Shown piece after piece: positions 26,190-33,469 of a stretch of DNA of 64,000 nt; within the stretch, counting starts at the first letter, position 1, and each line of letters opens with the position of its first letter. The DNA lies in NCBI GenBank assembly GCA_021738565.1, contig JAIPBT010000004.1:1-64000 (forward strand). The letters are read 5' to 3'. Position numbers and translations under genes: made by a program. The DNA is from Bacteroidales bacterium (GTDB lineage Bacteria; Bacteroidota; Bacteroidia; Bacteroidales; GCA-2748055). The notes beneath the pieces were generated by a model. That model had not been told where the DNA came from. It was given only the letters and a program-made list of their open reading frames with translations, and did no database searches.

Positions 26190-27300
26190 CCTGGGCAAGG
26201 GCATATATAGCAAATGATGCCAGCCAGTGCTCCCCTTCATAATTTCCATCCGTAAGTGATGGCAAGGAATATGCGATATGCGCATCGGCAATTTTTCTCA
26301 GGTGACCGTATTCCGGGTATTGATTTGCCAGGCCGTAAAGAACCCATGCCCTGCTGAAATTCAGTCCGTCCAGGTGCACCAGCTTGCCATCGGTCCTGTC
26401 CAGCACGATTCCGGGTTCCAGTTCAAAATCGCTTGAAATAAGCTGGGGAGCAAAGGCATCCAACCATGTTTTAAATTCTTCTTCATACAACACCCTTCGC
26501 ATAAGATCGATCTCTTCAAGGCAGGGGGAGAGAAAATCAAAGCCGCTGGGTTCCCAATCCACAGGGCAGTCCTGGTCCCCTGAATAAAACTCGCGAGCTT
26601 TATTGTCTATGGCCCTTAACAAACTGTCTGCACCATTTGCGGCTGCATAATCACGGGCAAAGGTCAGACCGAAAGCCGTATTTGTATGTTCACCTACCCG
26701 GATCGGATATTTCAGTTTGGGCAGAAATTCGATGTATTTTGAAATGATTATATCTGTTAAAGGTTGAAGGTTGATTGCAAGCTCCCTGCCCAGCGGATCG
26801 TCCCAGGACCTGATCTCATCTGCAAGTTTCAACAGCCAGGCCCATCCGTAGGTTCGCTCGTAGGATTTGTTGTGTTCACCTTCGAAATAAGCCACCTCCC
26901 CGGCAATGTTCTCCTTAGAAATATTTTGTTTTAGCTTTTGCCTGATTGCCTCCGCTTTTTCAAGTTGGGGGTACATCTTCAATAACTTCACAAGCGACCA
27001 GTGACCATGGACAGAAGAATGCCAGTCGAAACACCCGTAAAATGCCGGATGAAGCAGGTGAGGTTCCTTTAAATCTTCCTTTCCCCCGAGGGTCTGTCCA
27101 GGCTTGTTAGGGTACTCTGTCTGCATACATTTCAATGGCAATTCAGCAAGCTTGCCTGCCTGGGACAGTGTGAGAAATTTTGTTGCAGTATCACATTTTA
27201 CTGCCTGATCCATCTCTTTTCTTCGATCAGCATTATGGCTGCATTGCAAAACGAATACAAGGACAATGCCCGGAATGATTAATAGTTTAGGCTTCTTCAT
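26182..27300 (-). CDS. DUF2891 family lipoprotein
   Basis: A 372-residue protein with a lipoprotein signal (hydrophobic stretch then VLQC, Cys20), so it is likely anchored in the envelope. The body matches DUF2891: HPAFYGCFDWHSSVHGHWSLV near residue 88, and conserved YGWAWLLKLADE, GEHTNTAFGL and FLSPCLEE blocks. The His/Trp/Glu-rich helical-barrel look resembles glycan-active enzymes, but no activity is known to me. Removing mobile element C places its stop 3 nt from the Nramp-like start, so it was probably the first gene of a DUF2891-Nramp-5-oxoprolinase operon. Confidence 0.83.
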   Translation of the reverse strand: MKKPKLLIIPGIVLVFVLQCSHNADRRKEMDQAVKCDTATKFLTLSQAGKLAELPLKCMQTEYPNKPGQTLGGKEDLKEPHLLHPAFYGCFDWHSSVHGHWSLVKLLKMYPQLEKAEAIRQKLKQNISKENIAGEVAYFEGEHNKSYERTYGWAWLLKLADEIRSWDDPLGRELAINLQPLTDIIISKYIEFLPKLKYPIRVGEHTNTAFGLTFARDYAAANGADSLLRAIDNKAREFYSGDQDCPVDWEPSGFDFLSPCLEEIDLMRRVLYEEEFKTWLDAFAPQLISSDFELEPGIVLDRTDGKLVHLDGLNFSRAWVLYGLANQYPEYGHLRKIADAHIAYSLPSLTDGNYEGEHWLASFAIYALAQVN

Positions 27301-27491
27301 CTTAACACATTATTTTTCTTTATTCATGTTATATGCAGTCGGCTTAATAAAGTATCTTTCAGCATGAATGATTATTCGTTTGAAAGCTAACTTATAATGA
27401 AGCGAAATACAAATTTGTACAAATTCTTCAACAAAGCCCGGGATTACAAAATAAAACAAACTCTTCATTATGATTGGGTCTGTTGGTTGCT

Positions 27492-27499
27492 TAACTTTG
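27492..27499 (+). promoter_or_regulatory. -7 promoter element of the DUF1080 gene
   Basis: TAACTTTG fits TAnnTTTG exactly and lies 28 nt before the ATG at 27528. No well-spaced -33 TTG is visible. Confidence 0.5.
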
Positions 27500-27527
27500 A
27501 GAAAAGTAAAATCAATATCATCTAAAT

Positions 27528-28334
27528 ATGAAAATAAAAATATTTTGTCTGTTAACGGCAATACTTGTAACCGAAATTGTCCGGGCAGATCCGGAAATAA
27601 GTAATGAAATCCCAAATAACAATGCATTCATAAATGGCAATACTTTGAATCATATGACCGATTCAAACTGGATTTCATTGTTTAACGGAGAATCCCTGGA
27701 GGGATGGACGGTAAAATGCCTGCCTGAAGATAAGGGTAAAACATACTGGCAGGTTACAGGTTCAGCCATTGAATGCAACTCCATCGGTGATCCTGACCAT
27801 AATTATGTCTGGCTGACATCCCTGCAGGAATTCAGTGATTTCCATCTGCGCCTGCAGTTCCAGGTCTTCAAAACCTCCCCTGGAAACAGTGGTGTGCAAT
27901 TCAGAAGCAGGTATGATAACACACTCAACGGGGGCTGGCTCAACGGACCCCAGGTGGATATCCATCCGCCGGCACCATTCCGTACAGGATTGATATATGA
28001 TGAAACTGAAGGTGTGCGCAGGTGGATATACCCTTCACTACCTGACTGGCAAATAATGAAAAGTCAGGCCCCGGAACCTGCCCGTTCAACCAGCCTGGTC
28101 TTTGCCGATGAGGATACCGGCGCCTGGAACACCCTGGAGATAATCTGCGAAGGTATGCACATTGAAACATTCGTAAACGGAACCAGGGTGACCGATTTTG
28201 ATGGTAAGGGAATATTGAACGATGGTATTCATTCACTTTACAGGGTCGGTGACAATGGCATCATTGCTTTGCAACTTCATTCCGGCGATGAATTGAGGAT
28301 CCGTTTCAGGGAGATATATGTCAGGGAACTGTAA
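27528..28334 (+). CDS. DUF1080 (3-keto-disaccharide hydrolase-like) exported protein
   Basis: A 268-residue protein with a signal peptide (about residues 1-21). It has one concanavalin-like DUF1080 domain: WISLFNGESLEGWTVK near residue 48, then SGVQFRSRY and GPQVDIH in the middle, and LQLHSGDELRIRFREIYVREL at the C-terminus. Members of this family act on modified glycans, and some hydrolyse 3-keto-glycosides. The family is abundant in polysaccharide-degrading Bacteroidota. It is a single gene with its own promoter, not in a visible polysaccharide locus. Confidence 0.87.
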   Translation: MKIKIFCLLTAILVTEIVRADPEISNEIPNNNAFINGNTLNHMTDSNWISLFNGESLEGWTVKCLPEDKGKTYWQVTGSAIECNSIGDPDHNYVWLTSLQEFSDFHLRLQFQVFKTSPGNSGVQFRSRYDNTLNGGWLNGPQVDIHPPAPFRTGLIYDETEGVRRWIYPSLPDWQIMKSQAPEPARSTSLVFADEDTGAWNTLEIICEGMHIETFVNGTRVTDFDGKGILNDGIHSLYRVGDNGIIALQLHSGDELRIRFREIYVREL

Positions 28335-28559
28335 GCAAGATACTGTTTAATTCTCATTTCATCCCTGATCCAGTCACATCGTCCCATAAATGCTGTATTT
28401 TCAGAAAAATTCAGCATCATTTGGTTTCGTTCAATTAACTTTGTTTCAAAATTACGACTTCCCTCAACTCTTATTGGCCATTTATTTTAAGCGGCCATTC
28501 CAATTACCCGATGGTCCGTATGAATGGGTCCTGATTGCTCAAAATGTAAAAATAATCCT

Positions 28560-29585
28560 ATGGAAAATAATCAATACCGGTCAAAAACTTCCGACCAGGA
28601 TTGGATAAAGGTGGTTGGTAAATATAACAAGCCGGATATCAGGAAAAGTATCTGGCAGATTGTCAATTCTCTGATTCCTTATATTGTTCTCTGGTACCTG
28701 ATGTATCTCAGCCTTGAAATATCTTATTTCCTTACCCTGGGTCTTTCCATACTTGCCGCCGGATTCCTTGTAAGGATCTTTATTATCTTTCACGACTGCG
28801 GACACGGTGCATTTTTTAAATCCAAAAAAACCAATAAAATTATTGGAACTTTCATGGGCAGCCTTGTTTTTACCCCTTACGACCGTTGGCACAAGGATCA
28901 TGCAATCCACCATTCGAATGTTGGGAACCTGGATGAGAGGGGGATTGGTGATGTAATGACATTAACTGTTGAAGAATATAAGAAATTAAAATGGGGTAAA
29001 AAGCTCTATTACAGGCTCTACAGGAATCCTGCCATTCTTTTTGGAGTAGCGCCTATACTGCTGTTTGTTGTATGGTTCAGGTTCATTCTTAAATCGATGA
29101 CCCGGAATGTCCGCAACAGTGTTCATATAAGCAACCTGATCATTGTTGCCCTGGCGGGCGGACTGATCCTGCTGATGGGATGGAAAGCCTTCCTGTTGAT
29201 CCAGCTGCCTGTCATTTACATTGCAACATCAGTGGGTGTATGGTTGTTTTATGTACAACACCAGTTTGATGGTGTGATATGGACCCGGGATGAAGAGTGG
29301 GATTACATGAAAATGGCACTTGAAGGCAGTTCCTACCTGAAGCTTCCGAAAGTGCTCCAGTGGTTCTCAGGGAACATCGGGTTTCATCACATCCATCACC
29401 TGAGTCCAAAGATCCCAAATTATAACCTGGAAAAATGCCACAAGGAAAACAGCATTTTTGATTCCATCAAACCATTAACATTTCTTCCTGCCATCAGGAC
29501 CATGAATCTTAAATTGTGGGATGAAAAATTGGGAAAACTGATCACCATAAGGCAGTATAAAAAGATGGCAGGTTCATATTCATGA
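28560..29585 (+). CDS. Fatty-acid desaturase (acyl-lipid, membrane type)
   Basis: The protein has 341 residues from the ATG at 28560 (MENNQYRS); an ATG 12 codons upstream is possible. It has four membrane helices and the three histidine boxes of membrane di-iron desaturases: HDCGH (78-82), HAIHH (114-118) and HHIHH (about 275-279). The last sits in GFHHIHHLSPKIPNY, typical of delta-12/omega-3-like acyl-lipid desaturases. It inserts a double bond into membrane acyl chains with O2, so the organism should meet oxygen at least at times. It is a single gene. Confidence 0.9.
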   Translation: MENNQYRSKTSDQDWIKVVGKYNKPDIRKSIWQIVNSLIPYIVLWYLMYLSLEISYFLTLGLSILAAGFLVRIFIIFHDCGHGAFFKSKKTNKIIGTFMGSLVFTPYDRWHKDHAIHHSNVGNLDERGIGDVMTLTVEEYKKLKWGKKLYYRLYRNPAILFGVAPILLFVVWFRFILKSMTRNVRNSVHISNLIIVALAGGLILLMGWKAFLLIQLPVIYIATSVGVWLFYVQHQFDGVIWTRDEEWDYMKMALEGSSYLKLPKVLQWFSGNIGFHHIHHLSPKIPNYNLEKCHKENSIFDSIKPLTFLPAIRTMNLKLWDEKLGKLITIRQYKKMAGSYS

Positions 29586-29669
29586 AACATTCATAAGTGA
29601 AGCTGTACCCGTCCTCATTTTCAATGAGTATTCCGGCCGGTTTTTTCTCCACACAGACATTTGCTATTC

Positions 29670-29852
29670 TCATTCATTGAGCAGTTTTAAGCGCTCAATG
29701 TGACCTGGTTTCAGCGCATGGCCGAATAACCTGATCACCTGGTTCACTGTATCCATTCGCAAGGATGTTTTCCCTTGTTCGATATACTGTCTGAACCTCA
29801 AACCAACACCGGCTTGCAGCGCGGGTTCTTCCTGTGTCGGCTTCGTGATCTT
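29670..29852 (-). pseudogene. Remnant of a HipB/Y4mF-type antitoxin gene
   Basis: An open stretch of 60 codons without a start codon reads TQEEPALQAGVGLRFRQYIE and then QGKTSLRMDTVNQVIRLFGH. This is the second half of the helix-turn-helix of HipB/Y4mF antitoxins and their conserved tail. A stop (TGA at 29853-29855) cuts off the N-terminal part. No HipA-like toxin follows on either side. It is the decayed end of a toxin-antitoxin module in the 372-bp gap between the desaturase and TauE genes; the rest of the gap shows nothing clear. Confidence 0.6.
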
Positions 29853-29957
29853 TCATTTCTCTTTCAAAAATGCTGGTAAATCAGATCTTTCATCTATTGA
29901 TATTTCTCATATACAGGTATAAAAGTAATGACTGTATGAACATTATTTTAAGTACTC

Positions 29958-30755
29958 ATGTTTAAACTGAAATATAGCGAAATGGAATTAATTGTTATTT
30001 GCATAGTGGCTTTTCTGACAGCCATCTTAACGTTTTTTTCCGGATTCGGACTTGGAACAATCTTAATGCCCGTTTTCGCGGTATTTTTTCCAATAGAAAT
30101 TGCAATTGCGTTAACAGGAGTGGTTCATTTTTTCAATAACTTGTTTAAAATGTCACTCGTTGGGAAAAATGCAGATAAAGAAGTTCTCTTAAAGTTTGGC
30201 ATTCCAGCTATTCTGGCATCATTTGCCGGTGCATGGTTATTGCTCAGAATAACAAAGATGCCTTCTCTTCATGAATATCAATTATGGGACAAGAATTTTG
30301 AAATTACTCCAGTAAAACTGACAATAGCCATACTTTTAATTATCTTTTCTTTGCTTGAAATTCTTCCATCAGTGCAAAAAGTACAATTCAGCAGGAATAA
30401 ACTTGCGCTGGGTGGAGTGCTAAGTGGATTTTTTGGTGGTCTGACTGGAATTCAGGGTGCTATCCGTAGTGCATTCCTTATAAAAAGCGGATTATCCAAA
30501 GAAGCATATATTGCAACAGGTGTTGTGATTGCATCTTTGGTTGATATTACAAGGCTCTCCGTGTATGCTTCACGGTTTAAAGAAGCAAACCTGCATGAAC
30601 ACCTGATACTAATAATCTCTGCAACACTTGCAGCCATAACTGGAGCATTTATCGGAAATAAATTGTTAAAGAAAGTAACATTAAGGTTCGTTCATGTATT
30701 GGTGGCAATAATGTTATTTTTGATTGCAATGGCCTTAGGTACGGGAATAATTTAA
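29958..30755 (+). CDS. TauE/SafE-family anion exporter
   Basis: A 265-residue membrane protein with about eight helices and the two repeated TauE/SafE motifs (FLTAILTFFSGFGLGTILMP at the N-terminus; GGVLSGFFGGLTGIQGAIRS near 150). Family members move sulfite, sulfoacetate and similar small anions. The ATG at 29982 (MELIV) is an alternative start. It is the first of three genes with DoxX and DsrE proteins, a context that points to sulfur-anion handling. Confidence 0.85.
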   Translation: MFKLKYSEMELIVICIVAFLTAILTFFSGFGLGTILMPVFAVFFPIEIAIALTGVVHFFNNLFKMSLVGKNADKEVLLKFGIPAILASFAGAWLLLRITKMPSLHEYQLWDKNFEITPVKLTIAILLIIFSLLEILPSVQKVQFSRNKLALGGVLSGFFGGLTGIQGAIRSAFLIKSGLSKEAYIATGVVIASLVDITRLSVYASRFKEANLHEHLILIISATLAAITGAFIGNKLLKKVTLRFVHVLVAIMLFLIAMALGTGII

Positions 30756-30767
30756 AATCATGAGACC

Positions 30768-31205
30768 ATGAAAAACATTCAAAGTATTGTTTTTAAAACA
30801 GTAAATGATTACAGGTCAATCCTGCCAAGAATAATTGTGGGTTTGGTTTTTCTTTCCGAGGGAATCCAGAAATTCCTATTCCCTGAACTTGTCGGTGCGG
30901 GTCGCTTTGAAAAAATAGGATTTGCAAATCCGGAATTCCTGGCAGCATTGGTGGCATCGTTTGAAATTATTTGTGGTGTGTTTTTCCTGATTGGTTTTTC
31001 AATCAGAGTTGCTGCAATACCTTTGCTTACAATAATGATAACTGCAATCACAACGACCAAGATACCGGTATTGCTGGAAAAAGGATTCTGGCAGATGGCT
31101 CATGATTCAAGAACGGATTTTACCATGACAATACTCATTGTTTTTCTTCTTATTTATGGGGCAGGAAAATTGTCGTTAGATTATCTCTTTCAACAAAAAC
31201 ATTGA
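30768..31205 (+). CDS. DoxX-family membrane protein
   Basis: A 145-residue protein with four hydrophobic helices and the DoxX pattern (IIVGLVFLSEGIQKFLFPE near residue 23). The family takes its name from the small subunit of the archaeal thiosulfate:quinone oxidoreductase, but most bacterial members are uncharacterised and are often linked to redox stress. It starts 12 bp after the TauE gene and is followed by a DsrE-like gene 62 bp further on. Confidence 0.82.
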   Translation: MKNIQSIVFKTVNDYRSILPRIIVGLVFLSEGIQKFLFPELVGAGRFEKIGFANPEFLAALVASFEIICGVFFLIGFSIRVAAIPLLTIMITAITTTKIPVLLEKGFWQMAHDSRTDFTMTILIVFLLIYGAGKLSLDYLFQQKH

Positions 31206-31267
31206 TCACCATATATTAATACCAAGTGTATCGTATTTTTACACCACTTTAATTTTAAATATTTAAT

Positions 31268-31627
31268 ATGACACAAAAAATTTTAATTCTGATAAACGAT
31301 GCACCATACGGAACGGAAAAAGCCTATAATGCACTGCGACTGGCAATGCAACTCGGAAAAGACCATGCTGATACAGAGGTGCGCGTATTTTTAATGGCAG
31401 ATGCTGCAAATTGCGCTTTGGTAAATCAAAACACTCCCAATGGCTATTATAATATCGAAAGAATGTTAAAAGCCGTACTTGCAAAAGGTGGAGAAGTTAA
31501 AATTTGTGGCGGTTGCGCTGAAGCCAGGGGATTAAAGAGTACTCCTCTGATAGAAGGAACAGAGATAAGCACAATGGCTGACCTCACCCAGTGGGTTGTA
31601 GACAGTGACAAGGTGATTACATTTTAA
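31268..31627 (+). CDS. DsrE/DsrF-like sulfur-relay protein
   Basis: A 119-residue soluble protein of the DsrE fold. ILILINDAPYGTEKAYNALRLA forms the first strand and helix (in excess of the family's NDPPYGSERxYNALRLA pattern only by substitutions). Two conserved cysteines lie in the motif CGGCAEARG (C80 and C83). DsrE proteins carry persulfide sulfur between enzymes, for example in thiosulfate or tetrathionate metabolism and tRNA thiolation. With TauE and DoxX upstream, a role in sulfur transfer is likely. Confidence 0.83.
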   Translation: MTQKILILINDAPYGTEKAYNALRLAMQLGKDHADTEVRVFLMADAANCALVNQNTPNGYYNIERMLKAVLAKGGEVKICGGCAEARGLKSTPLIEGTEISTMADLTQWVVDSDKVITF

Positions 31628-31638
31628 ATGGTTCAAAA

Positions 31639-31662
31639 TCAGTTCAAAACTTTTGTAACTGA
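31639..31662. terminator. Possible bidirectional terminator between the dsrE-like gene and tRNA-Arg
   Basis: An inverted repeat TCAGTT...AACTGA with inner CAAAAC/TTTTG pairing lies between the converging dsrE-like gene and tRNA-Arg. On the minus strand it is followed by TTTTG only, so termination would be weak. Confidence 0.4.
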
Positions 31663-31683
31663 TTGATATTCAAATATTATTTG

Positions 31684-31755
31684 TAGCTCCACCAGGACTC
31701 GAACCTGGATCTACGGTTTAGGAAACCGCTATTCTATCCCTTGAACTATGGAGCC
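31684..31755 (-). tRNA. tRNA-Arg (anticodon CCT)
   Basis: The minus strand forms a cloverleaf of 72 nt. The acceptor GGCTCCA/TGGAGCT has a G-U first pair. The anticodon stem GCGGT/ACCGT closes loop TTCCTAA, giving anticodon CCT. The T arm is CCAGG-TTCGAGT-CCTGG. CCA is not encoded. Just upstream (31764 on) is a short sequence resembling the MITE tip found elsewhere in the window. Confidence 0.93.
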
Positions 31756-31940
31756 TTTGTATAAGTGTCTGTCCACTGCACTTTATTGCCAGACTTTATA
31801 CTGCAACCTGTATAAGCAACTACATAAACTGATGTAAAATATGCAGCGGAAATCCCACCTTCACCAAAGGTTTCGGTGGACGCGGTGCAAATATAATCTT
31901 AAATTGAATTTTTGCCAATCTTTATTCGTATAATGTTCTA

Positions 31941-32345
31941 TCACTGATCGATCCCTCCTTTTCCCCTTAATTTCTTTTTCTCGCCTTTCTTCTTTTTTTC
32001 ACGGAGCCGCTTTTCCACTGAGGCGCGCGGGGGATGTGTTGCAACCCTTTTTTTTCGCGGCTGAAGACTTTTCGATATAAGATCCAGAAACCGTTTTTTT
32101 AGAATCTCCCTGTTTTTTATCTGCGAACGCGTGGCCTGGCAACGCATGATCAAAATCCCTTCCCCCGTAAGCCTTTTGCTTAGTCTTTCAAGCAGAATAC
32201 GTTTCTGGCGGACCGAAAGCACATCACTTTTTTCCGGCATCCAGTGTAACTCAACCCTGGATTCGGTCTTGTTCACATGCTGTCCGCCCGGGCCGGTAGC
32301 ACGCGAAGTGTAATATTGAACTTCATTGAGCAGCTGATCATTCAT
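31941..32345 (-). CDS. arfB: Alternative ribosome-rescue factor ArfB (YaeJ)
   Basis: 134 residues from the ATG at 32345; the frame runs 13 codons further up but that part is not family-like. It carries the class I release-factor GGQ motif at residues 20-22 (ATGPGGQHVNKTESRV). The basic Lys/Arg-rich C-terminal tail (KKKGEKKKLRGKGG) enters the mRNA channel of stalled ribosomes. It hydrolyses peptidyl-tRNA on non-stop ribosomes. Length matches the family (about 130-140). Confidence 0.92.
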   Translation of the reverse strand: MNDQLLNEVQYYTSRATGPGGQHVNKTESRVELHWMPEKSDVLSVRQKRILLERLSKRLTGEGILIMRCQATRSQIKNREILKKRFLDLISKSLQPRKKRVATHPPRASVEKRLREKKKKGEKKKLRGKGGIDQ

Positions 32346-32469
32346 GATACAAATGTACATATTCAGCTTTTGACCGGCCAACAATCTGGATGGTTACGGT
32401 TTTTTTTATAGTTTTATATGCCTAACTGATTCATATTCTGTTTTACCACTTCAATTAAATAATTTACAA

Positions 32470-33417
32470 ATGAGACGAAGAGATTTTTTACGTGGCACCG
32501 CAACTGCTGCAGCTGTTACCGGAATTGCCCCAACATTTGGAATGAAAAATGCAGGTCATCCGAATGGCCCGTTGCAAAACAAACAATTCAACCTGAAATA
32601 TGCCCCGCATTTCGGAATGTTCAGAAACCTTGCAGGTGATGATCCGCTGGACCAGCTCCAGTTTATTGCCGATGAAGGTTTCACCGCCCTTGAAGACAAT
32701 GGTATGAAAGGGAAGGACATTGCCCTGCAGGAAAAGATCGCCTCCAAAATGGCCAACCTGGGGCTTACCATGGGTGTATTCGTTGCCCATACGATTTACT
32801 GGTCTGAACCTGGACTTGCCGGCGGAAACAAGGACCAGCTAAAGGAATTACTCGGAGAGATCGAAGAATCGGTTGAAGTTGCAAAACGTGTAAATGCCAA
32901 ATGGATGACCGTTGTTCCCGGTCATATTGATCCACGCCAGGATATGGGGTACCAGACAGCCCATGTCGTTGAAGCGCTGCGCCGTGCTTCAGAGATCCTT
33001 GAACCCCACGACCTTGTCATGGTGCTTGAGCCTCTCAATTTCAGGGATCACCCGGGATTGTTCCTCAGCAAGGCCGGACAGGCATACCAGGTTTGCAGGG
33101 CCGTCGACAGTCCGTCGTGTAAAATACTTTTCGATATCTACCACCAGCAGATCCACGAAGGAAACCTGATCCCGAACATCGACCTGGCCTGGGATGAAAT
33201 CGGATATTTCCAGTGCGGTGACAATCCCGGACGGAAAGAACCCACCACCGGTGAGATCAACTACCTGAACGTTTTCAAGCATATCCATGACAAAGGTTTC
33301 AACGGCATTGTGGGGATGGAACACGGCAACTCGAAACCGGGAGCCGAAGGTGAGAAAGCCCTATTGAAAGCATATAGGTCGGTGGGTCGGTGGGTCGGTG
33401 AGACGGTGGGACAGTGA
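32470..33417 (+). CDS. Tat-exported hydroxypyruvate-isomerase-like TIM-barrel protein
   Basis: A 315-residue protein with a twin-arginine signal (RRRDFLRGTATAAAVTG), so a folded periplasmic enzyme. The body is a xylose-isomerase-like/AP-endonuclease-2 TIM barrel. Likely catalytic glutamates are in MVLEPLN and GMEHGNS, as in hydroxypyruvate isomerase (Hyi). The actual substrate is probably a sugar or keto acid. The last ten or so residues (GRWVGETVGQ) are encoded by an octanucleotide repeat array and are not family-like, so the natural C-terminus has been replaced or extended. Confidence 0.85.
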   Translation: MRRRDFLRGTATAAAVTGIAPTFGMKNAGHPNGPLQNKQFNLKYAPHFGMFRNLAGDDPLDQLQFIADEGFTALEDNGMKGKDIALQEKIASKMANLGLTMGVFVAHTIYWSEPGLAGGNKDQLKELLGEIEESVEVAKRVNAKWMTVVPGHIDPRQDMGYQTAHVVEALRRASEILEPHDLVMVLEPLNFRDHPGLFLSKAGQAYQVCRAVDSPSCKILFDIYHQQIHEGNLIPNIDLAWDEIGYFQCGDNPGRKEPTTGEINYLNVFKHIHDKGFNGIVGMEHGNSKPGAEGEKALLKAYRSVGRWVGETVGQ

Positions 33418-33469
33418 GACAGTGAGACGGTGGGACAGTGGGACAGTGGGACGGTGGGGCAGTGGGACA
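33377..33469. repeat. Octanucleotide tandem repeat array (GACGGTGG/GACAGTGG)n
   Basis: About eleven copies of an 8-bp unit with variants GTCGGTGG, GACGGTGG, GACAGTGA and GACAGTGG. It fills the space between two converging genes: the isomerase stop (33415-33417) lies inside it and the helicase stop begins at 33470. The same unit occurs near 1251 and 16454. Confidence 0.85.

Noticed and set aside
31764..31800. A sequence beside tRNA-Arg starting AGTGTCTGTCCA, similar to the MITE tip, followed by CACTGCACTTTATTG, like its other end
   Set aside because: Only 12-15 bases match on each side and no target duplication can be found. It may be a deleted copy, but I could not support it as an element.
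33377..33469. The octamer array as a CRISPR array
   Set aside because: Units are 8 bp without spacers and there are no cas genes.
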